The notes under the pieces were generated by a model. That model did no database searches, was not told the DNA's origin, and saw only the letters and a program-made list of their open reading frames with translations. A stretch of 64,000 nucleotides of DNA from assembly GCA_003971905.1 (NCBI GenBank), contig RSEE01000004.1:682001-746000 (forward strand). Reading direction: 5' to 3'. The stretch's first letter is position 1. Each line of letters begins with the position of its first letter. Source of the stretch: Moniliella sp. 'wahieum'. Taxonomy: Eukaryota > Basidiomycota > Moniliellomycetes > Moniliellales > Moniliellaceae. Shown one piece after another: positions 35,325 to 47,870 of the stretch. The translations under genes and the position numbers were made by a program.

Positions 35325-36138
35325 TGGGGATCGATGAGGCGGCCGAAGCAAATGGATGTTGGATCGATGAGATGTACACCAGCCTACGTAGTGGAGGGCC
35401 AGCCGATCTCGACGATCGGCGATGGATGATGGATGATGGATGGATGATGGATGATCGGCGGCCACCGGACACCGGACGCTGATCACCAATCGATCATCTC
35501 CGACATGGCATGGCGGTGGCAGGCGCGGAGGATGCAGAGGATGGATGATGCATGGTGCATGATGCATGATACATGATGTGTGATGTGCGCGCCGCCTCGG
35601 CAGATGGGTTCGATGTGGCACCCGGGGGCGCTGCCCAGCACAGCCGACCAGAGCACGAGCGGCGCAGGCACAGCGGCATGTTACCCCTCGGGAGGGCGTG
35701 GCGGATGCAGCGGATCGGCAGCGTGTGGTGCCTGGCCGCTGCTCACCGGTGAGCGATGTCCGGGTGGCGGCAGGCGGCGCACGGCGCTGCGGCACAGTGT
35801 GCAACCGCGGGCACCAGGCGCGGGGCCAGTGGGGCGCGAGGGTGGGGCTGCCCCGGGGCTGCGCAGTGCGAGTCGCTGGCACGAGTCACGCCGATCGAAC
35901 TGGGGCCCGGGGCCGAGGAGCAGCAAGGGGCAGCAAGGGGCAGCAAGGGCAGCAAGGGCAGCAAGGGCAGCACGCAGCCCGGCAGCAACGCAGCACGCGG
36001 CAGCACGCAGCACGCGGCGCAGCACGGGGGCGCCCGGCGCGGCGGCTGGTGCGCTTGCCATGCAAGGCGCTGCGCTCTGGTTGGCCTGCTGCGTCCACTC
36101 CGCCACGCCTCGGCTGTCCTGTCGGCCAAGTACATGCC
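35325..36138. repeat. Microsatellite-rich intergenic region
   Basis: GGATGATGGAT repeats at about 35422-35455, CATGATGCATGATACATGATG at about 35545-35590 and GCAAGGGCA/GCAGCACG repeats at about 35930-36020. No gene is seen; long frames here come from the repeats and high GC. Confidence 0.55.
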
Positions 36139-39100
36139 ATGCCCCCCGCCGCGCCCCCCGTCGCCCCCGCCTACCACCGCCCCCTCGGCTCCCGCCCGCC
36201 GCCGCCCCCGTCGCTGCCCGCCGCCCTGCCCGCCTCGCTGCCCCCCTCGCTCCCCATGTCCCTCGCCTCGCAGCCACAGCGCCAGCCGCAGCCGTACCCA
36301 CAGTATCCCTCGGCCCATCCCTTCTCCTCCTCGGCCGCCGCCTACGCCTCCCTCCCGCCTGCTACGCGGCCCTCCCCTGTCCCCCCCGCCGCCGCCGCCC
36401 GCATCTGCCCCACCTCCCTTTGCTCCCCGGCCCCACGCTCCTCCTCCCTCGGCACTCGCCAACCGGCGCCCTCCGCCTGGCCCCAGCCCTGCCCGACGCT
36501 CCTCCAGCTCCGCACAGGGCCCTCCCCCCTCGGCATCCGCGGCTGCCGTAGCTGCCATCGGCTCCAACCAATTCTCCTCCCACCCCCACGCCCACCAGTC
36601 CTCCACCTCCGTCTCCTCCACCACCACCTCCACCACCAAGGATTCCCGCCGCTCTTCCATCCGTCGCTTCAGTAACCTCTTCAGCCTCAGAAGGAAGTCC
36701 CGCCACGACTCATCCGACACCCAGAGTGTACCCCCCACCACTCCCACTTCTGCTTCTGTCTCTGCCTTTGCAGCCGCCCTGCCTCTCCAGCTCCTCCGCT
36801 CTCGGGGCGTATCCAGCCAGCGCCCAACGGCGCCACCCCGGGGCCACAAGCTCCGTCCGCCAAGACTGCCACTGCCCCACCCAGTTCTTTTATTCACCCC
36901 TTGAACAAGGCCGCCTATGCCAACGGGTCGGATCAAATGGGTTCCATCATCTCCAGTCCGGGAGCAGGAGCTGCGACAGCGGGACCGGGACCAGCTTTGG
37001 CCCGGGGTGCCTCCGTGCAGCGTCAATCGAGCATCAATTTGCGCAGCTACCGGGCGGACGCAACGCTGCGTCTGCGTCTGCGCCTGCCCAAGGCCCTGCC
37101 GTTGCTGCTGCTGTTGCCTCGCCCGCCGTAGCGCGCCCAGCACCGAATCCCTGTCTACCAACCAGACCAACCAGAGCACCTCCTCCGCTCTGGCCAGTAG
37201 CACTACCTCGGGCGAAGCCGGGGAGCACGTGCCCGCCCTCACACGGGCCCAACTGCTTCAATTTGCCCAAAACATGGGTTTGATCCTAGCGATCCCAACC
37301 TGCCTGTCTACGCGCGTCTGCAGGCGGCAGCCGATGCTGCCATTATCGACGAAAAGGCAGGGGGTGGCGGTGTAGGGGAGCTTGGCCCCGTCCCGCAGAT
37401 CCAGCGCGCCCCACGCCGCCCCCTCCCCCACGCCGCCATCGCCGGACCCAGTCGTTGCTCCGGCTTTGGCCCGTCTGGTTGCCACGGTGCCCATCATGAC
37501 CCATACTGTTCTTCGTTATGCACGGAGCAACACGGGTATCGTTGCAGGGGAGGAGGAGGAGGACTCAATGTTCTTCTCGGCCTCCCAGGACATGACACCC
37601 ACTCCTGCGTACGCTCGAGGAAGCATGCAAATTCTTGGGCGTGCGTTCCGTGGGAAGCGCCCGCGGGAAACACGGACCTATGCCCGTGGCCTGGCGGCCG
37701 TTCTGTCTACTTCCAAACCGGATGTGTTGGCACTCTGGTGCACTATTTGGATGTAGACGACCTGGTGGCCCTGGGCGCGACATGTCGCTCCATCCGTGGC
37801 ACCCTGCAATCTACGCTTGGTCAAAGCTCATCCTTCATCGGTTCCTGGGGCCTGTAGGGTACGAGACATGGCCCTCGCAGCTGCGGGCGCTCAACGAGGC
37901 GATGCACTCGGGGGATGGGTACACTGCTCTGCTCTCCCCTGTGCCGGTAGCTGGGGCCGAAGGCGTGGATCCTGTCCCGCTCACCACGACGGATGTTTGG
38001 CATTACGCCCTGTCGCACGACTTGAAAGGCGAGTATGCTGCGCTAGGCCAGTTGGTTACGCGGTATGGGCGAGAGTGGATCCGCGGTGGATCCGCTTGGC
38101 CCAGCGTACTACCCAGGCGTACAACCGTGTTCTCGCACGCCTTCGCGCTCAACCGCATTGGGACCCGACAGGTGCTGCCGAAGCGGATCCGCGTCGGACG
38201 GGCGAGCTGACGCCTCTGATCCATTTGATTCACTGGGGTCCAGCGGGCAAACGCCGACCTGTGCTGCCTCGGTCGGGTACCAAGGACTCCAACGTGACCC
38301 AGGGAAGAAGTGGGACGGTTTCCCCCTGAGGATGGGCTCGAATGCGGGGCCAAATGAGCGCTCCGTTCGTGCGTGGGAACAAATGGGGCTCAAGCGGCGG
38401 TATGCCGAGGCGCGTGCGCTCGCGACCGCCAGCAAGACGGTAGCCAGTTCAGTGCGAAGCCCCATGCGGTGTTGGATCGCGCGCCTACCTGGCGCGTCTG
38501 GGTGCCTTCTACCAACCCAGCTGGCTGGCTTGAAGATGCCGAGCTAGCGCGTGTGGAAGACGAGTTATCACAAGCGGCGATTCGCGGGCATGCCAGTGCT
38601 GACCACTTGTTGGGGGAGGGCGACGTGGTGTGGGACGTGGCGCTAGGGGCAGAGCGCAACGAGGGCAAGTTTATCTATGACGGCACGTTTGTTCGGTACG
38701 CATTGTCTCCTGTTGTCTCTTTTTTTTGTTCTGTTTTGTATTGCCTAGGTGGGAGAGAGCTGATTCAAGTTGACTGCGTTTTGGTGATAGGGACTTGTCG
38801 TTTACCTTTGATCCGTGGGGCCATTTGCCTTCTGGGTAGATGCCATGTCGTTTCCGCTGAGTTGGTACCAAGGTGTGCTTCGTGCTTCGACGCCGCAACG
38901 TCCCATCATCTTCCTCGATGTACTTCCCTTCCGGGATGAACTGATGGAATCGCTCGTGTTGGCCCAGCAAGTGGTGCAGGGGGACAAGTACGCGATGCAC
39001 AAATGGATGGCGACGGCGACGGCGACCTTGGGACCGAAACCTCCTACCGTTCTCCGGCCGGGATGGACGGGCCACGGTGGTGCGTCTGGTGCAGCAAGTG

Positions 39101-39424
39101 GCGCAGATCCATCCGTCGTGGTACGGCCGGTTGGAATTGCAGTTGGACGGGACGGCCGAAGCGTTGCACGACTTGATTGTCCGGTGTGCTGGCCCATGGG
39201 TGGGCGGGGAGGAAACCAAACGGTTGTTGCAAGCTGTTCTCAATCCCCACTCGACCGTGGCCGATCGTGCGTTGCCGCCGCTTCGCATGCCGCCCGTGCC
39301 CAAGGGCAAGCAAGCCAGCGCCTACGCGTACGCGTTCCCCTTCCACATCCTCCGCTCCCGGTCCAAACCGGCCACGTCGTGCTCCAGCCCGTCACCGTCG
39401 CCACCCGCCGCGCACTGCCGCTAG
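36139..39424 (+). CDS. F-box-like protein with Pro-rich basic N-terminus (tentative)
   Basis: A single long gene broken by many frameshifts. The N-terminal third is Pro/Ser-rich and very low in complexity, then a basic patch (SIRRFSNLFSLRRKSRHDS). An F-box-like segment is at about 37739-37797 (YLDVDDLVALGATCRSIRG). Next come a helical region (LRALNEAMHSGDGYTALL, YALSHDLKGEYAALGQLVTR), then FIYDGTFVR joined over an intron at 38696-38790 to DLSFTFDPWGHLP and RPIIFLDVLPFRDELMESLV, and a C-terminal helical part ending near 39424. This could be a substrate adaptor of an SCF ligase, but only the F-box-like motif supports that. The start is uncertain; ATGs at 36134, 36139 and 36256 are open. Confidence 0.5.
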
Positions 39425-40625
39425 CCGCTAGCCCTCGCCGGATTGGTTGGTCCGGTCATCCAGCCCCAACCTCCTCCTCCATTTTCCACCCTCTATCCTC
39501 CATCCTCTATCCTCCATCCTCTACCCTCCATTCCCGATCCTTCACCGTGCCCCCAATGCCGCTGGAAACTAACCTTGCCCCCCCTCACACCGCCCTTCTT
39601 TACTCGCTCCACTTGGCGACCCGTACCCCCCTTGCCTTCCCTTACTTTACGTTACCTTCTCTTACCGTACGTTACCTTCGCGTGGTTGGTGACCCACCCC
39701 AGGACCCACCCCAGGACCCAGCCAGGACATGCCCACGGCCCACGACCCCCTCGCACTTGCACGTGTGCACGCTCAGGCTTGACCGCATGCGTCGATGCAC
39801 TTGTCCCGGTCCTGTGTGCCTACCGTACCGTGCCCCGTGCCCCATGCCCCGGCGTCGGGCAGCCGGTGCTGGTAATGTTATTCGTTGATGGTAGATGGAT
39901 GGTAGATGGTAGATGGTTGGTGTTTAGTTTGGTCGGTTGGATGGGTGGGTGGGCGCGTAGCTCTTGGGGCACGGCGCCGTGTCGTCACGTGTCACATGTC
40001 ATTATTTTTTCGCGTCATTCGTCATTTGCGACGCCACTTTCGTCCGCCTGGACTTGGGGACACTGCAGCCCAGGGGCAGGTAAGATACGCGTACGCCTTG
40101 CCGCTTTCCTCTTTGGGTTTGGCCGTGCGGCTCCTCGGCATCGTACGCTCCTTGAAACGGCGGTGGGTGCATTGATGGAAATGGCTCCGCTACAGCAAAT
40201 GGCACTGTTACCTAATCCTCATGGCGCCTGCTGCGGTGCTGTTTGCTTGAACGCTGGAACGTTGGATTGGGCGCTGGGGGATGTGGCGGACGAGCGCCGA
40301 CGGATGCGAGGGGCGGGCAGGGTGTGCGGGTAGGGTTGGGCGTCGATCGTCGATCGAGAGGCTGTGCTGCGCAGGCGGATGCTGCGTGGCTGCACGGAGA
40401 GAGGCGGAGGGTGATGCTGCGGGCGGTGGGTGACGCGGGTTGGATGCGTCAGCGGCGCAGTGGGCGTCCAGCTGAACTCAGCGTAGGCAGCTCAGCGCAG
40501 CTCAGCTGGTCCCCACCACCTAACCACCGCCGCTGGGCATCCATCCGTCGTCCGAAACCCACCCGCCCACACCACACCCACACCCACCCGCAGCCTCCCC
40601 TCCCTCCCCCCGACCACCACCCGCC
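39425..40625. other. Intergenic region with simple repeats
   Basis: (CCATCCTCTATCCT)n-like tract at about 39487-39530, TACGTTACC words at 39645-39680, (GATGGTA)n at 39886-39915 and a GTCACATGTC word at 39991-40000. An open frame at 39443-40333 (+) consists of these repeats and shows no domain. Confidence 0.5.
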
Positions 40626-43600
40626 ATGGCTGCGGTCCACCCCGACAGCGACGCCATCCTGGCCACCAACCGCCGCCTGCGCTCCCACTCCTCCGCCTCC
40701 CCCCGCCCCGCCCTCGCCTCCGCCTCCGCCCCCCCGCACCCACACCCACATCCACCCCCCGCGCAGCCCTGTATGCATCCAACCCACGCGCCAGCACCAG
40801 CCTCCCGCGCTTCCCCCCGCCGCCCTGTCGCCGCCCCCGCCCCCGCCCCCTCCCAGCCTCAGCCACTCGAGCGACAGCCTCGGCGCCAAGTTCAAATCCA
40901 TCCTCCGCCGCCGGCCCACCCGCACCACCTCCCATCCCTCCCGCCCCACCTCTCGCGCACGCCCCCCGCCGGCTCCGCTTCCCGTTCCAGCGCTCCTTCA
41001 CGCCCACTGCGTCCCGTGCCGCGTCAACCCCCGCCGGAGCCCCCGGACCCAGTCCAGCCGCTCCAGCCGACCGTGGAGCGGCACTGCGGGGCCCACCCTC
41101 GCTTCCCCTCCCGTCCTTGCTCCGCCTGCTTCGCCAGCACCCTTGCTACCGCACGGCGCCTCGCCCGTCATGACCTTTCCTGAGTTGAGCCATTGAATTT
41201 GGCATGCCGGCGCACCTGCTGCACACACCGGACGCACCTGCCTCGGAGCGAGAGCAGATGTGGTCGCTTCTCCTCTTGCTGCGAGTCCCTTGACCGAGGT
41301 GCCACCATCGGAACACGCCGCTCTTGCGCCGCTGGATCACCTCGCCGAGCCACGCGCGACGTTCTCCTCGCCCCCTGCTCTGTCACACGCCCAGCAGCTG
41401 GCGCACGAGCAAACGCAAGAGCCAAATCAAGAGCAGACGCATGAGCAAAGCAAGAGCCAAAACAAGAGCAAGAGCAAAAGCAAGAACAAGAACAAGAGCA
41501 AGAGCAAGAACAGGAGCACAAGCAGAGAAACAAGAGCAAAGGCAAGGGCAAAAGCAGGAGCACGGGCAGGAGCACGCGCAGGAGCACGCAAATGGCCCCG
41601 AGGCAGCGAACGTGGCCCCGACCGAGACCGTGCCCGAACCGCATGCATCCGAGGCAGGCAGGTCATGGCTACCTACCTCTGAAGTTGGAGCTCTGGGCGA
41701 CACCGCGCCGGAATCCGACCGGAGCCCTTTGCCTCCCCAGCCAGAATTTGCGCTCAATGGAACTTCTACCCCAGACTTGGTTTCCTCCGAACCAGAGCCG
41801 ACGCCCATTTCGGACGCGCCGCATTCGTCTGGACAGGGGGGGTCGCAATTGAACTACGGCCCTTAACCGACACATTGGTCATGTTTGGGCCAACTGCAAC
41901 GACAGTGCGTTACTCGCTCGGTGGTCACATTGTCCTTCGGCTTCCACACGCCCCCCCGAGACCGAGGAGGTGACACCACAGCTTCCTACTCCAACCCATC
42001 ATCCCCCACTACAGCTCCCCTCCTCTTGCTCCGTCCCAAACAGCCGAGCCGGCCAAACCTCCAGGCAAGTATCTCCACATCCAGTCGATTCGTGTCTCCT
42101 TCCTCGGGGTATTCGTGCTACTATGACTTGGTCGGCCGCTTTGGTGGTCTGAAACTGGCAGACAACACGAGGAGTTGCTTCCGTCGCCCTGGCGGTAGCG
42201 TTGCCCAACGCCGAGGCCAACGAAGCTGAGGCAATCCGGCCTCGCATCGAAATTGAGTTCGATCTGTCGGTACCCGGGGCTTTGCCCCAGAGCTACCGCA
42301 CGGCGTTTGGAGCAACGTTTACACCCTCGACGCTGTCGTCCAGTACGCATTTTCCAATCGCTCGCTCGGTCCGCCGCCTCCCAAGTTTGTCCAGACGACC
42401 TCGGCTCGTCTATCCAACTTGCCCGATCAGCTCCCTGCTTCCCGTTCATCTTTGGTCTCAGGAACCGGCTCTGCGACAGGCGATCGCTCCTGCTCCCCAT
42501 TCGCTCAGGATCTCCCCACGTGAGCCAGACCCAGGCCACGCATACGCAGGCATCTTCTATTGCGACGCCCATCATCCCCCGTCTCCCGCACGAATCCTCT
42601 TCTCACGACCTACGTGCCTCCTTGCCACCTACGGCGATGTCGGGCGGCCAAATGGCACTTCCTCTTGGGCTGCTAGTGGCTCCCGGTCCCATCTCGGATT
42701 GGGGGTGGAGGAACCAAAAGAAGGCGCATCGCCTAGCAAGGGAAAAAAGCCCGCCAGCTGGCTCTCGCGTCTCGGACGACGCAAATCAGTTTTCCCGTCC
42801 CCGGGCCTCGGCTCGCCCGACCCATCGTCCTCAGGAGCGATGGCTGCTGCATCGCAATCGCACCACCGCTTGCCCTTTACCCACCAACGGAAGGGAGCGA
42901 CCCGCTTCCCGACGTTTCCATTCCCTCCGCGCCTGGCCGTATGGGCAACGTGGCGCCGGCCCATGGCTCTGTTTCCGATCTTCTTTCGGGCAGGGAGAGT
43001 GCTTTGGGCGGTACAGCCGGGTCGGCTACTTCGCATTCGGTCCGAACCCGCCCGTCAGCTCATGCATTCCTCCCGTCTCCGCCCCGTTGATGATGATGTA
43101 CCTCTCAGCCACGTGGTGGCATCCGGTAGTCGCCGGGGCCGATCGCTTCTGGCTCCCTGGACATCCCTGTGGCCACCGAGACTTCCCGCCCGCCTCCGCT
43201 CCCTCATTCGCCTCCCGCAGGCAGTGGCGTTTTGACGAATGGAACGGTGGACTTCCATCTGCAGGCCTGGTCCCGCTTGCACTGGGTACAGTGGTGCGAT
43301 CCCATGCTTGCACCCAGATCATCCTTGTTCGTCGCTCGCGGGAAATTTTGCCTGTCCCGGTGGCCCGCTTGGCTCATGCAGACATTGGCGCGATCCCAAT
43401 GGACCCGCCGCCGCAGGCGCCCGGACAGGTCGCCGAGGGGGAGACAGAAGAGCCCGTGGTCCGGACCGAATCGCCCCTCCCTCCTTTGCCTCCTGAGGAA
43501 GAGGAAGCGAGAGAAGAACGGCAGGAAGCTAGCCGGGACACGCCCCATACCCCGCTTAGGGAAGAAGGCGCGGATCCTACGACCGCGCCCGTTGTGTCGC

Positions 43601-46504
43601 CCGCCACGCCCATCACGCCGGGCACAGGGTTCCTCACGCCTACTCATCTCCTTCCCCTGCCAAGCTCGCCGCAGGAGGCTGGGTTTGTGACGCCCACCAC
43701 GTCTCCCCTGACGGCTACCAACGAGATCCCTCCTCCTGCTGTTCCCGAACCCGTTCCTGACGACTCGGACGATGATGTCCCTCTCGCGCAACTTCCCAAC
43801 CAAACCCCGTCCCATCCTCCGACGCAGACCACATCGTCCCCCGAAACACAACCACCTGCCCCGTCCGTATCTGCTGGGAGCTTAGGTGCGCTGCTGAACC
43901 AACCTGTGCCGAGCACGGATAAACAACGCGAGTCATTCTCGGCCGGGGCGAGGCGGCGGGCACGTCGTCCCGGCCCGCTGGACCGGTTACGGAGACGAAC
44001 CGCAGTGGTGGCTTGCACTCAGCTCGTTCGGCCGGGGCAGCAGGACTGGGCCCCTCTTCCTCTTCTCCCGATGGAGTGCCCATGCGGCACTTTTGCACCG
44101 TCCCGTGCTCAAGCCACCGCAGGAAGTGTTGGACCCGACGGCCATCGACCCGGCCACGGGACTTGCGCCATCCCACGGGCCTCCAGCATCGTTGCCATTC
44201 ATGCTTACCGTATCCGTTCCAACCCACGTCAATACCTACAAGCCAGCCCGGCCGGGCGAGGCCCAGGACGCGGCCCGTGCCAACCCGTTGCAGTTCATTG
44301 TTCAGGTGGACGTCAATCGGCAGCAACGCGCTTCGGATGTGTGGCGCATGGCCCGCGCCGAGGAGGACTGCGGCTACGAAGGATGGACATTACCTGTGCT
44401 CAATCTGAGCGGCATACGTGTGTATCTTTACCCCCTCCCCCCCTCCTACTGTCTTTGTTTTGTTTTTTGGCTAGTGGTTCCAAGTACTGACCAAGCTGGG
44501 TTTGTGCAGCAACCTGCCCTCGCGCACGTTTTGCTTCAACTTCCACTCCCGCCGCAATCGGACATGACCGTGGCGGACATGCCGATGGACGAGTTGGCTC
44601 GCGCCCAGGCCGAAGCTGAGCTTCACCATTCTCGCGCGAGTGGTCCCACGCTGTACGACCAGCTGCTCCACAAGGGCTTTTCGAGCGAAGTGGTGACGCG
44701 TGTGGTGCCGAACAGAGTCCGGGACCAACCAACGCCGGCTGCAAGAAAACGCCAACATTACCCGTTCCTTTGTCGTCGGTCCTCCTACCACGACGCGCTC
44801 GGACGATCGTCGTCGTCGGACCGAACCTACGCCTACTGCGACCGGATCGAAACACCCGCCACCTGTGCCTGCCAAAGACCGCTCCGCCAGCATGCCCTTA
44901 CCAGCCGCGATGTCGAACGGGCCTGGTGCGTCGTCCAGTTCGGCCACAGCAGGTGCCGCCGCGGCCTTGGGCGCGCCACGGTCCGCATTACTTACTTCGC
45001 CACCACCGGTACTGCCTTTGCTGGATGTACCGGTTGCGCCTGCTGGCACCGGTGCCGAGCCTGCCGAACGACCGCACCGTCGCAGCACACTGTTTGGGAC
45101 CAACTTTGGTCGTCGTCGCTCACCCCCGCGCACTCGCGCCGGGGCGAGTCGACGCCCTTGGCCGTACCGCTCCGCTCTGGTGGCGATGCTTCTTCCACCG
45201 CCGCGGGCGGATGGAGGGGGGCGCGTCGCCCGTCGTTCGCGACCCAAGAGCATGTGGAACCGGTTGAACCCACTGCATGCTTCTTCCTTTGCTTCTACCG
45301 AGGAGGAAGCTGGTGGGTCGGGGAGTGGGACGGGGTCCAGCGCGCCGAGCTGGTCGGACGCGCGTACGGGATCTGGGTCGGGATCTGGGTCGGGATCCGG
45401 GTCGGGGCTTGGGTCTGGCGCTGCCTCCGGCTCGGGGGGTGGGATCCAAGTCGCCTGCCAAGCCGAGTGGGCGCTCTCGTGCGCGCGAGCCGCCTCGGGC
45501 GATTTACCTGTTTGGCGGGAGAACGGGCATGGGGTGGACGTTGCGCGGGGCCGAATGCGGATGGGGATCAGTTTGCCATTGATTGCGTCGCGCGAGTCGG
45601 TGCATGAGGCAGACAACTTGGCCATGGCCCGACGAATCAACCCGCAAGCCACCGAGCCGGACATTGTCGCGCCCTTGCTGATGGCCGACTTTGAAGCCCG
45701 TTTGCCCGCGTGCGACACAAGTTGTCGGTCAAACTCGTATTGGCTTCCCGCCCACCACCAAGGCCGGCCTGGCCTCGGCTGAATGGAGCCAATCCCTCGT
45801 CGTCCGTGCCCATCAGGTTACCGACCCCTTACCCACTGCGCTGCGCAAACACTTTGAACCGCCGTTGCTTCCCCACCACCTCTCTCCCCCGCGCCCAGCG
45901 GGGGCGGGCACGACGCGCCGAGCCCGACACGAATGCTCATGCCTCCGCGGACGCCGATGGCGACGCAGGCGCTGGTGCGCCGCTGATACTGACGCCGACA
46001 CTGACGCTGCGCTGGCACGCCCTGGGTACCATCTTGCCCGCGTACACCCAGCTGTTCCGAGAAGACGGTTCGCGCCTTGCTGACGAAGGGAAGATTTACC
46101 GCGCTACCCGGCCCGCCTGGTGCCGCGCCGACGGTCTCGGTGCCGGCTCGTGCGGTTGCGTGCGGGCCGGCGGCGCGGGTTGGCGCGGGAGCGTGTGGCG
46201 CGTGGGTTGCCTCTGCGTGCGCAGGAGGACGATGCGGAGGACCAAGGCGGCTTGGCAGTCGGTTCCACGATGCGCTGGACGAGGACGAAGGGCACTTGCT
46301 CGACGAGCGCGTGGACGTGGAACAAGATTTGATGGACGAAGCTGACAATGTCGAACGCGCACGCGATCGCGAAGATCATGAACTTGGTTGCCCGATTTGG
46401 CGGAAGAGGTGGCCAGGTCCCACCGCTTCCGCCGGCTGGTACGCCTCGCTCTTGCCCGCCCTCGACTCGCCCTCGGTACGGTCTGCCGCCTCGGCCTGGT
46501 CTAG
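40626..46504 (+). CDS. Large low-complexity protein with arrestin-like segments (tentative)
   Basis: Probably one gene, cut by many frameshifts. It starts MAAVHPDSDAILATNRRLRS, then Pro/Ser-rich sequence and a Gln/Lys-rich tandem repeat. Arrestin-fold-like strings follow: TDTLVMFGPTATTVRYSLGG, IEIEFDLSVPGALPQSYRTA with FGATFYTLDAVVQYAF, later LPFMLTVSVPTHVNTYKPA and VRHKLSVKLVL. An intron at 44418-44474 precedes WFQVLTKLGLCSNLPSRTF. Ser-Gly repeats (45370-45440) follow. The end is acidic and helical (DALDEDEGHLLDERVDVEQD) and stops at 46502-46504. If the arrestin reading is right it could be a trafficking adaptor for membrane proteins. Two adjacent genes cannot be excluded. Confidence 0.35.
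41430..41590 (+). repeat. AGCAAG/AACAAG-type tandem repeat, open in all + frames
   Basis: Hexamer-like units encode (Lys-Ser/Asn)n, (Ala-Arg)n or (Gln-Glu)n depending on frame. The downstream conserved frame reads AEKQEQRQGQKQEHGQEHAQ, so Gln/Glu-rich is the likely real product. Confidence 0.7.
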
Positions 46505-47764
46505 CCTTGCCTTGCCTTTTGCCTAGCCTCCGCCTGCATCCCCTCCCCTCCCCTCCCCTCTCTACATCGTTCTTTCTTCTGTTTCAAAAACACCGTCCCT
46601 TTGATTTTATCCCTGTACATGTTCTGCTCCGGTCTTGCTTGGGTGGCGTGGGCTGCCCATTTCCCTTCCCCTTCCCCTTTGCATGGCCGGAGACGCCGGG
46701 AGCGAGTGGGGGCCACAGTGGGGACGCAGCTTGTCCAGCACGTGCCACCGTCTTCCGCGTATAGTTGTGTTCGTTGCCGTTGCCATTGCCGTTGCCGTTA
46801 CCGTTGGGCTGGAAGCTTCATCCGTCTGTCAAGGTGGGACGCGTTGTGTCTGTGTGGAGGGGGGCAGGGGGGCTACGTACCTAAAGGAAGAGCAGAGGCT
46901 TCACGCTTCACGCTTCAAGCAGCCCAGACTGCCATATCATGATGGGGTTTGCCTATGACGTATGAAGAACGCCGACAGACAGAAACAAACGCGGTCCCTG
47001 ATGGGCACAAGATATTCAAGCTGTAGCGAGCGATAGCTCAAAAGATGGCAGGACGGGCACTCAGTACTCAAGGTAGTTATGAAGTGTGCTTAGTCTCTCT
47101 CGGGTACAATGAGTGTTGGGACCCGCGGTCCCGTACTTAGGCCAAGGCGCCTTATCGATTATCACCCTTTGCCCCTTTATTTGACCTCCCAAGCCTCCCC
47201 GTGTATACTCAGGCTTGTACAAACGTTGAACCCCGGTCTCCTCTAGGTGTGGCATAAAGCTTAGACCTTAACCACCACCATCGCCATTGCATGGCTCTTG
47301 ATCACCAGAGGTTCATCACCCAACCCCTTGGGTTCTTCCGGTCTTACAATGAGGCCTAGGAGGCCCCAAGGCGTGGCAACGCAAGGCACATTTGCAACCA
47401 ACTGCCAGTATCTGGGTGCCTGTGCCCTGCTTGGACTGCCATCGTGATCACTGATTATCGATTACCGATTCTGTCCAACCGCGAAACGGGGAAGAGAAAG
47501 ATGAGCTGAGCCGAAGTACTACGACAGTGGCTATGAGTGCGCGGTTGGCTACGCTGAAGACGGTCCCTTGCGCCCTATTGGGCGCTTTGGGCCTAGGAAC
47601 TCCAATGCTTCATTGTCTCGTGTTTCCTTGGTCCAAAGAGAGGCAAGGTGGTGGAACCTGGCTGCTTCCTATGGTGCTTTGATGGTGGAGTAAACAGCCC
47701 CGAGGGTAGCGCTTTCCGACGAGGTCCCCACGACTATTACCTTGCTGTTCTGGAGGTATGTAAG
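46505..47764. other. Intergenic region upstream of the tRNA
   Basis: Contains a (GTTGCC)n tract at about 46770-46806, a duplicated CACGCTT word at 46899-46915 and an inverted repeat CAAGCCT...AGGCTTG at about 47190-47217. A tRNA-like stretch on the minus strand at about 47205-47295 does not fold into a full cloverleaf. No protein gene is seen. Confidence 0.45.
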
Positions 47765-47862
47765 GCTTCAATGGGTTAGTGGTTATACACATCGTTGCCA
47801 AGCACGGCGCTAGTCTCCGTCTAAGACATCGATGTGACAGGGGTTCGATTCCCCTTGAAGCA
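47765..47862 (+). tRNA. tRNA-Gly(GCC) with a 28-nt intron
   Basis: The acceptor strands GCTTCAA and TTGAAGC pair, followed by discriminator A at 47862. The D loop has AGTGGTTA. The anticodon stem CATCG (47790-47794) pairs with CGATG (47830-47834), with loop TT-GCC-A giving anticodon GCC at 47797-47799. An intron of 28 nt at 47801-47828, in the canonical place after position 37, interrupts the loop. The T arm is GGGG-TTCGATT-CCCC with a standard B box (GGTTCGATTCC). The D stem pairs poorly and the T/acceptor junction seems one base short, consistent with the base losses seen elsewhere or with a degenerate copy. Confidence 0.8.
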
Positions 47863-47870
47863 CTTTTTTT
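47863..47870 (+). terminator. Pol III terminator of the tRNA
   Basis: Seven T residues at 47864-47870 start two bases after the discriminator base, a standard Pol III stop signal. Confidence 0.8.

Noticed and set aside
39443-40333. A 296-residue plus-strand open frame
   Set aside because: It is built from CCATCCTC-type and GATGGTA-type simple repeats; no conserved motif is seen.
47180-47300. A second tRNA on the minus strand (TGGTGGTTAAGG and GGGGTTCAACG look like D and T arms)
   Set aside because: The acceptor strands do not pair and the T stem fails. GGTCT/AGACC pairs, but no cloverleaf forms. At most it is a relic.
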